Source of the DNA: an uncultured Oscillospiraceae bacterium
GTDB taxonomy: Bacteria > Bacillota > Clostridia > Oscillospirales > Oscillospiraceae
Length of the DNA stretch: 9,432 bases
NCBI GenBank assembly: GCA_934661135.1
Contig: CAKUJA010000081.1
Span: 1 to 9,432, forward strand
Direction: 5' to 3'
Numbering within the stretch: position 1 is the stretch's first letter; the number at the start of each line of letters is the position of its first letter. The notes below the pieces were generated by a model that made no database searches, was not told the origin of the DNA, and saw nothing but the letters and a program-made list of their open reading frames with translations. Below, piece after piece: positions 5,948 to 9,432 of the stretch. Position numbers and translations under genes: made by a program.

Positions 5948-5977
5948 ATGTTGTATAGATTACTGGTGATTTTATGA
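5948..5977 (+). CDS. Possible 9-residue leader peptide before the MATE gene
   Basis: An ATG at 5948 opens a nine-codon frame, MLYRLLVIL, whose TGA stop (5975-5977) overlaps the MATE start as ATGA. It lies fully inside the predicted transcript leader. Its own ribosome site is weak (purines GAGAAAAAA about 10 bases upstream), so it may be chance. If translated, it could couple to or control MATE translation, a known strategy for resistance genes. A weak A/U stem, AAAATCA (5937-5943) with TGATTTT (5967-5973), surrounds it. Confidence 0.25.
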   Translation: MLYRLLVIL

Positions 5978-7437
5978 AAAAACCATCCGCACTCCGGTCA
6001 CTGTTTCAGCCGGTTGATCTCACGCAGGGTTCCTGCTGGAAAACGATCTTGATCTTCTCCCTGCCGATCATCATTTCTTATCTGCTTCAGCAGATCTATA
6101 CCATCAGCGACGCCGCCATCGTCGGTCAAACGCTCACCGCCGAACAGGTCGCCGGCGTCAATGACACCACGTCGCTTGTATTTATTTTCCTGCAATTTGC
6201 GTTTGGCGTCAGCGCGGGATTCTGCGCCGTGACGGCGCGCAGCGTCGGCGCACAGGATTCTGCCGGCGTTCGCCGCTCCCTCGCCACGCAGATCATTCTC
6301 TCGTCGATTCTGACGGTCTGCCTTACCGTGCTGGCGCTGCTGCTTCTGCGGCCGATGCTCGCGTGGCTCAACCTCACGCCGGAAAGCGGCGAAGTCTACC
6401 GCGCGGCACACACCTACTGTGCCATCATCTTCGCCGGAATCGGCGCGCAGCTTTTCTACAACTTCATCTGTTCGTTCCTGCGCAGCATGGGCGACTCTGC
6501 AACGCCGCTGCTGTTTCTGCTGTTCTCCACGGTGCTGAATGTCGGACTTGATTTGCTGTTCATCGTCACATTCCACTGGGGTGTGGCCGGTGCAGCAATT
6601 GCGACCGTGCTTGCCCAGCTCGTCAGCACAATCGGTTGCTTCTTCTACGCCTTTTCCAAATATCCTTCTCTGCGCCTGCACAACGAGGACTGGCGCATCA
6701 CGCGCTCCGACGTCTCGCAGCACGCGTTCCAGGGCATTCCGCTCGGTCTGCAATTCTCCGTGCTGGCCATCGGCATCATTGTCATGCAGAGTGTTGTCGT
6801 CAAATTTGACATTCTGGACGGCCAGATGGTCTCCAACGCCGCACAAAACGGCTTTGGTGCCGCCAATAAGCTCAATAGTTTCCTGATGACGCCGATGAAC
6901 GGCCTTGGCTCCGCGCTGACAAGCTTCGTGGCGCAAAATCTCGGTGCAACCGATTATGAGCGCATCCGTAAAGGTTCGCTGCAATCCATCGTCATTATCT
7001 CCATCATGGCCGGACTCTCGATTCTCATTGGTCTGCTGGCCACAATCGGCGGCTCCTATCTCTACATCTTCCTCAGTCCGGAAAAAATCACACCGGAGAC
7101 GATCCGCTTCGGCAACAGCTTCCTCTATGTCGACCTTGCACTCTATCCGCTGCTGGCAGGCGTGTTTCTGCTCCGCAACTGCGTACAGGGAATCGGCCGT
7201 CCGCAGTTCATCCTCGGCGGCGGTATGGCGGAGCTGGTCGCCCGCGTTGTCATCTGCCTGACGCTCCCGGCGGCAGCTGCGGGCGGTGTAGTCGGCGCGT
7301 CGTCTGCCCCAATCGTCTTTTTCGCGCTCTGCGCGGCCGACCCGCTGGCGTGGCTTGCGGCGGACGTCGTGATGGGAATTCCCTTCTTGCGCAATATTCT
7401 CCGCAAGGATTACCGCTATCTCTACCACAACCGTTAA
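5974..7437 (+). CDS. MATE-family efflux transporter
   Basis: This 487-residue multidrug and toxin extrusion protein of the inner membrane exports drugs or metabolites in exchange for sodium or protons. It consists of two homologous six-helix halves, roughly residues 25-230 and 250-470. Paired loops are visible as SVGAQDSAGVR (90-100) and QNLGATDYERIR (321-332). The conserved stretch FLRSMGDSATPLLF (168-181) also marks the family, as does the C-terminal NCVQGIGRPQF (402-412). ATG 5974 has a modest GGTGA site 4-8 bases before it. The gene has its own strong promoter. Transcription should stop in the hairpin that starts 20 bases after its stop codon, with possible read-through into the lipoprotein gene. 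The substrate is unknown and no linked regulator is visible. Confidence 0.93.
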   Translation: MKKPSALRSLFQPVDLTQGSCWKTILIFSLPIIISYLLQQIYTISDAAIVGQTLTAEQVAGVNDTTSLVFIFLQFAFGVSAGFCAVTARSVGAQDSAGVRRSLATQIILSSILTVCLTVLALLLLRPMLAWLNLTPESGEVYRAAHTYCAIIFAGIGAQLFYNFICSFLRSMGDSATPLLFLLFSTVLNVGLDLLFIVTFHWGVAGAAIATVLAQLVSTIGCFFYAFSKYPSLRLHNEDWRITRSDVSQHAFQGIPLGLQFSVLAIGIIVMQSVVVKFDILDGQMVSNAAQNGFGAANKLNSFLMTPMNGLGSALTSFVAQNLGATDYERIRKGSLQSIVIISIMAGLSILIGLLATIGGSYLYIFLSPEKITPETIRFGNSFLYVDLALYPLLAGVFLLRNCVQGIGRPQFILGGGMAELVARVVICLTLPAAAAGGVVGASSAPIVFFALCAADPLAWLAADVVMGIPFLRNILRKDYRYLYHNR

Positions 7438-7457
7438 TTTCTCTCAAATCTGCAACG

Positions 7458-7512
7458 AACTCCCTCCAAATTCGTCTTTCTCAGTGAGACTATCATTTGG
7501 AGGGAGTTTTTT
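7458..7512 (+). terminator. 14-bp terminator stem that also carries the next gene's ribosome site
   Basis: AACTCCCTCCAAAT (7458-7471) pairs perfectly with ATTTGGAGGGAGTT (7495-7508), and the run TTTTTT spans 7507-7512. It forms a rho-independent terminator for the MATE gene. The right arm contains GGAGGG, the ribosome site for ATG 7513, so the same structure hides that site. The 23-base loop holds a smaller dyad, TCTC (7479-7482) with GAGA (7486-7489). No clear separate promoter for the downstream gene was found between 7380 and 7512. Confidence 0.85.
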
Positions 7513-8136
7513 ATGAAACGGATTATTGCTTTGCTGCTTGCGCTGTTCCTGTTCGCGACCCTGACGGCCTGCTGGCCGATCAAGCCATCTTACTCCGAAA
7601 AACCGGTCATCTATCTCTACCCGGAGACAAGAACAGACGTCACTGTCCAGCTCGACTATGTGGGCGACCTCACCTGCACCTACCCCGCCTGCGACGGCAC
7701 TTGGCGCGTCACCGCCGCGCCGGACGGCACGCTGACCGATGACGCCGGCCAGACCTACCGCTACCTCTACTGGGAGGGAATGGACGATATTCAGTACGAT
7801 TTTTCGGAGGGCTTCTGCATCCCCGGCGACGAGACCGCCGCATTTCTGGAGGATGCACTCGACCGGCTCGGTCTGACCCGCGCCGAGGCCAATGAGTTCA
7901 TCATCTACTGGCTCCCGCAGATGGAGGGCAACGCCTATAACCTCATCTCGTTCCAGTCTGATGCCTACACCGACGCAGCCAAACTGACGATCACACCGGA
8001 ACCTGATACGCTGCTGCGTGTCTTTATGGCTTGGAAGCCGCTGCCCAAACCGATGGAGCTTGCGCCGCAGACACTCGCCGCGCCGAACCGCACCGGCTTT
8101 ACCGCCGTTGAATGGGGCGGTGCAATGATACATTAG
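7513..8136 (+). CDS. Conserved lipoprotein of the KPVIYLYPE type, function unknown
   Basis: This is a 207-residue secreted lipoprotein. A Lys/Arg start, a hydrophobic core and the lipobox LTAC (17-20) predict lipidation at Cys20 and surface anchoring. The mature part begins with the motif KPVIYLYPE (30-38). It continues with a mostly beta-like region containing GTWRVTAAPDGTL, YRYLYWEG, LGLTRAEANEFI, YWLP and finally GFTAVEWGG near the C-terminus. I recognise this combination as a conserved uncharacterised bacterial family but know of no established activity. The ribosome site GGAGGG lies 6-8 bases before the ATG, inside the upstream terminator stem, so expression may depend on read-through or stem opening. 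The stop codon overlaps that of the convergent Fe-S gene. Confidence 0.82.
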   Translation: MKRIIALLLALFLFATLTACWPIKPSYSEKPVIYLYPETRTDVTVQLDYVGDLTCTYPACDGTWRVTAAPDGTLTDDAGQTYRYLYWEGMDDIQYDFSEGFCIPGDETAAFLEDALDRLGLTRAEANEFIIYWLPQMEGNAYNLISFQSDAYTDAAKLTITPEPDTLLRVFMAWKPLPKPMELAPQTLAAPNRTGFTAVEWGGAMIH

Positions 8137-8945
8137 AGCGCTTTTTTCGGGCAAGCCTTGACGCACTCCATGCAGAGAATACACTCGCTGCTGTTGCTGC
8201 GCGCATTGCTTGCCGGATCGAGATCCATCGGGCAAACGCGGCGGCATTTGCCGCAGGAGACGCATTTTTCCGTGTCGCACTTCACACGAATCAGCGCAAA
8301 GCGGCTCATCGGCCGCAGGAACACCGTAATCGGACAGAGATATTTGCAGAACGCGCGGTTGTCCTGCAATTTGTACGCCAGCGCGATTCCCAACGCATAA
8401 TAGACCGCGTTGCCGATCAAAAATGCCCAGAACATGATCTGCTCCAGATTTCCGACGCGCACGAGGAACAGTGCCGCGACAAATACCAGCGACGCTGCAA
8501 ACGTCACATACCGAAGCCAACCGAACGTTTTTCGCGGCTGCCGCGGCGTCTGATACGGCAGCAGATCCAGCACCGCGGCCGTCCAGCAGGCATAGCCGCA
8601 CCAGCCGCGCCCAAAGATCAGCGGACCGAAGATTTTCGCTACCGCGTAGTGAATCGTTGCCGCTTCAAACACGCCTGTGAATAGATAATACCAAAATCCT
8701 TCGATTTGCATATTTTCCCGGCAGATGCAGCCGAGATAGACCAGCATATAACCGCCGACGAGCATCTGTACCACACGCCGCGCGTGGCGGTGATTACGCG
8801 CATACAGTGCAAGACCGAGCGCAATCGAAATTCCAATATAAGAAAAATTCAACAGATAGAACAGATTGTTCTTTGTCAGCCAGAGCGTCACGGCGACCGC
8901 TTCAAAAATCGCCAGCATCACCAGCGACGGCAGATACTTCTTCAT
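8133..8945 (-). CDS. Membrane [4Fe-4S] ferredoxin-domain protein, NapH/NosR-like
   Basis: This 270-residue protein has about six hydrophobic segments (near 5-24, 29-48, 59-75, 85-110, 145-163, 168-190) and a C-terminal bis-[4Fe-4S] domain. Cluster motifs are C228-x2-C231-x2-C234-x3-C238-P and C255-x2-C258-x2-C261-x3-C265-P. Two further Cys pairs, GRGWCGYACW (C116, C120) and CKYLCP (C200, C204), match the paired membrane Cys motifs of NapH/NosR-type proteins, except that the first has Trp rather than Pro after the second Cys. It likely moves electrons at or across the membrane; its partner is not visible here. ATG 8945 has a strong GGGGAGG site 5 bases upstream. It lies downstream of rsgA with no clear promoter of its own. 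Confidence 0.88.
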   Translation of the reverse strand: MKKYLPSLVMLAIFEAVAVTLWLTKNNLFYLLNFSYIGISIALGLALYARNHRHARRVVQMLVGGYMLVYLGCICRENMQIEGFWYYLFTGVFEAATIHYAVAKIFGPLIFGRGWCGYACWTAAVLDLLPYQTPRQPRKTFGWLRYVTFAASLVFVAALFLVRVGNLEQIMFWAFLIGNAVYYALGIALAYKLQDNRAFCKYLCPITVFLRPMSRFALIRVKCDTEKCVSCGKCRRVCPMDLDPASNARSNSSECILCMECVKACPKKAL

Positions 8946-8964
8946 CTCATCCTCCCCTTTTTAC

Positions 8965-9000
8965 AACACGCCCGCAAAGTATACACTTTGCGGGCGTGTT
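8965..9000 (-). terminator. 16-bp perfect hairpin between rsgA and the Fe-S gene
   Basis: Positions 8965-8980 are exactly complementary to 8985-9000 around the loop ATAC, and the core CACGCCCGCAAAG is GC-rich. It begins 2 bases after the rsgA stop. On the minus strand the stem is followed by GTAAAAAG rather than a U-run, so termination may be partial. On the plus strand TGTTAT follows, slightly better. It could be a weak terminator, an mRNA 3' stabiliser or an expression-tuning element in the rsgA-Fe-S unit. Confidence 0.6.
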
Positions 9001-9002
9001 TG

Positions 9003-9432
9003 TTATCCCTGTGATTCCGTTTCCCACGGCTTGATCTCCTTTGCCATCTCATAGAGCCGGACATAGCTGTCGTAACGGGTTTGGCCGATCTCGCCGCGCT
9101 CGACCGCTTCGCGCACGGCACAATGCGGCTCACGCAAGTGGGCGCAGTCTGGAAATTGGCATTTCCCGACATAGGGCGCAAACTCGAGAAACGAATCCTG
9201 CAAATCCTCCTTGCGCACGAGATCCATTCGTTCGGTATCAAACGAGGAAAAACCGGGTGTGTCGCCGACAAAGGTGCCGTCGCCGAGCGCATAGAGTTCG
9301 ATGTGGCGCGTCGTATGGCGTCCGCGGCCGAGCTTCTCCGAAACCTCGGCCACCGGCACGGAAAGTCCCGGTGCAAGCGACATCTTGTTGATGTCATTGT
9401 TTGCGATCAGCGGCCACATCAGATCTTTCCAC
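9003..9432 (-). CDS. rsgA: RsgA, small ribosomal subunit-dependent GTPase (3' part, 5' end outside window)
   Basis: The C-terminal 143 codons or so are visible; the start lies past the right edge. RsgA is a circularly permuted GTPase that helps mature the 30S subunit. Seen are the G2 region GRGRHTTRH (residues 31-39 counted from Met at 9419), G3 DTPGFSSF (53-60) and the zinc knuckle C87-x4-C92-x-H94-x5-C100, all characteristic. The C-terminal helix ends with KPWETESQG. The P-loop (G1), which should come just before LAPGL (15-19), is not recognisable: the visible residues there read LIANNDINKMS. This may be a degenerate G1, an unusual insertion with the true P-loop beyond the edge, or an error near the end. 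The OB-fold and G4/G5 parts lie outside. Confidence 0.9.
   Translation of the reverse strand, partial: WKDLMWPLIANNDINKMSLAPGLSVPVAEVSEKLGRGRHTTRHIELYALGDGTFVGDTPGFSSFDTERMDLVRKEDLQDSFLEFAPYVGKCQFPDCAHLREPHCAVREAVERGEIGQTRYDSYVRLYEMAKEIKPWETESQG

Noticed and set aside
5998..7428. 476-codon open frame on the minus strand, antisense to the MATE gene
   Set aside because: Its composition (rich in Asp, Glu, Arg, His, Gln, without domain motifs) is typical of an antisense shadow of a GC-rich membrane gene, and the MATE frame has clear family motifs, promoter and terminator.
7444..8601. 385-codon minus-strand frame crossing the lipoprotein and Fe-S genes
   Set aside because: It spans parts of two well supported genes in another frame, crosses their stop region and the terminator, and shows no domain.

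Overview
The window looks like chromosomal DNA of a GC-rich anaerobic Firmicute, most likely a gut clostridium of the Oscillospiraceae/Ruminococcaceae type. Supporting signs are the GC-rich coding sequence, strong GGAGG ribosome sites, clostridial-style BlaI/M56 and MATE proteins, and an RsgA with a clostridial-looking C-terminus. The genus cannot be fixed from sequence alone. There is no rRNA, tRNA, CRISPR array or recognisable transposase.

Layout. Positions 1-410 hold no convincing gene; they contain many short inverted repeats and a purine/pyrimidine-rich palindromic repeat block that abuts the end of the first operon. Positions 411-4095 (minus strand) are a two-gene operon: a BlaI/MecI-type repressor followed, with overlapping stop and start, by an 1100-residue M56 (BlaR1-type) membrane metalloprotease. 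Its outside domain is not a penicillin-binding sensor but about 760 residues of apparently repeated modules. A near-consensus promoter with two 18-bp operator-like palindromes precedes it. Positions 4096-4455 are a divergent intergenic region with several dyads and the promoter of the next gene.

Positions 4456-5787 (plus) encode an NSS-family sodium-coupled transporter with its own promoter and a strong terminator. Positions 5974-7437 (plus) encode a MATE-family exporter with a near-perfect promoter and a possible nine-codon leader ORF. A 14-bp terminator stem follows whose right arm is also the ribosome site of the next gene, a small lipoprotein (7513-8136). That gene converges on, and overlaps by 4 bp, a minus-strand polytopic membrane protein with two [4Fe-4S] ferredoxin motifs (8133-8945). 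Upstream of that, after a 16-bp perfect hairpin, is the 3' part of rsgA, the ribosome-assembly GTPase, running off the right edge.

How the parts fit. The most unusual item is the BlaI-M56 pair. By family knowledge the membrane protease senses an external signal and leads to loss of the repressor from its operators. Here the sensor domain is large, modular and unlike BlaR1/MecR1, the Asn-Phe cleavage pair of BlaI/MecI is not present, and TM4 ends in a lipobox-like sequence, so both signal and mechanism may differ from the beta-lactam paradigm. No beta-lactamase is present, and the operator-like sites were seen only at the operon's own promoter. The two transporters and the lipoprotein seem to be separately controlled housekeeping or accessory genes.
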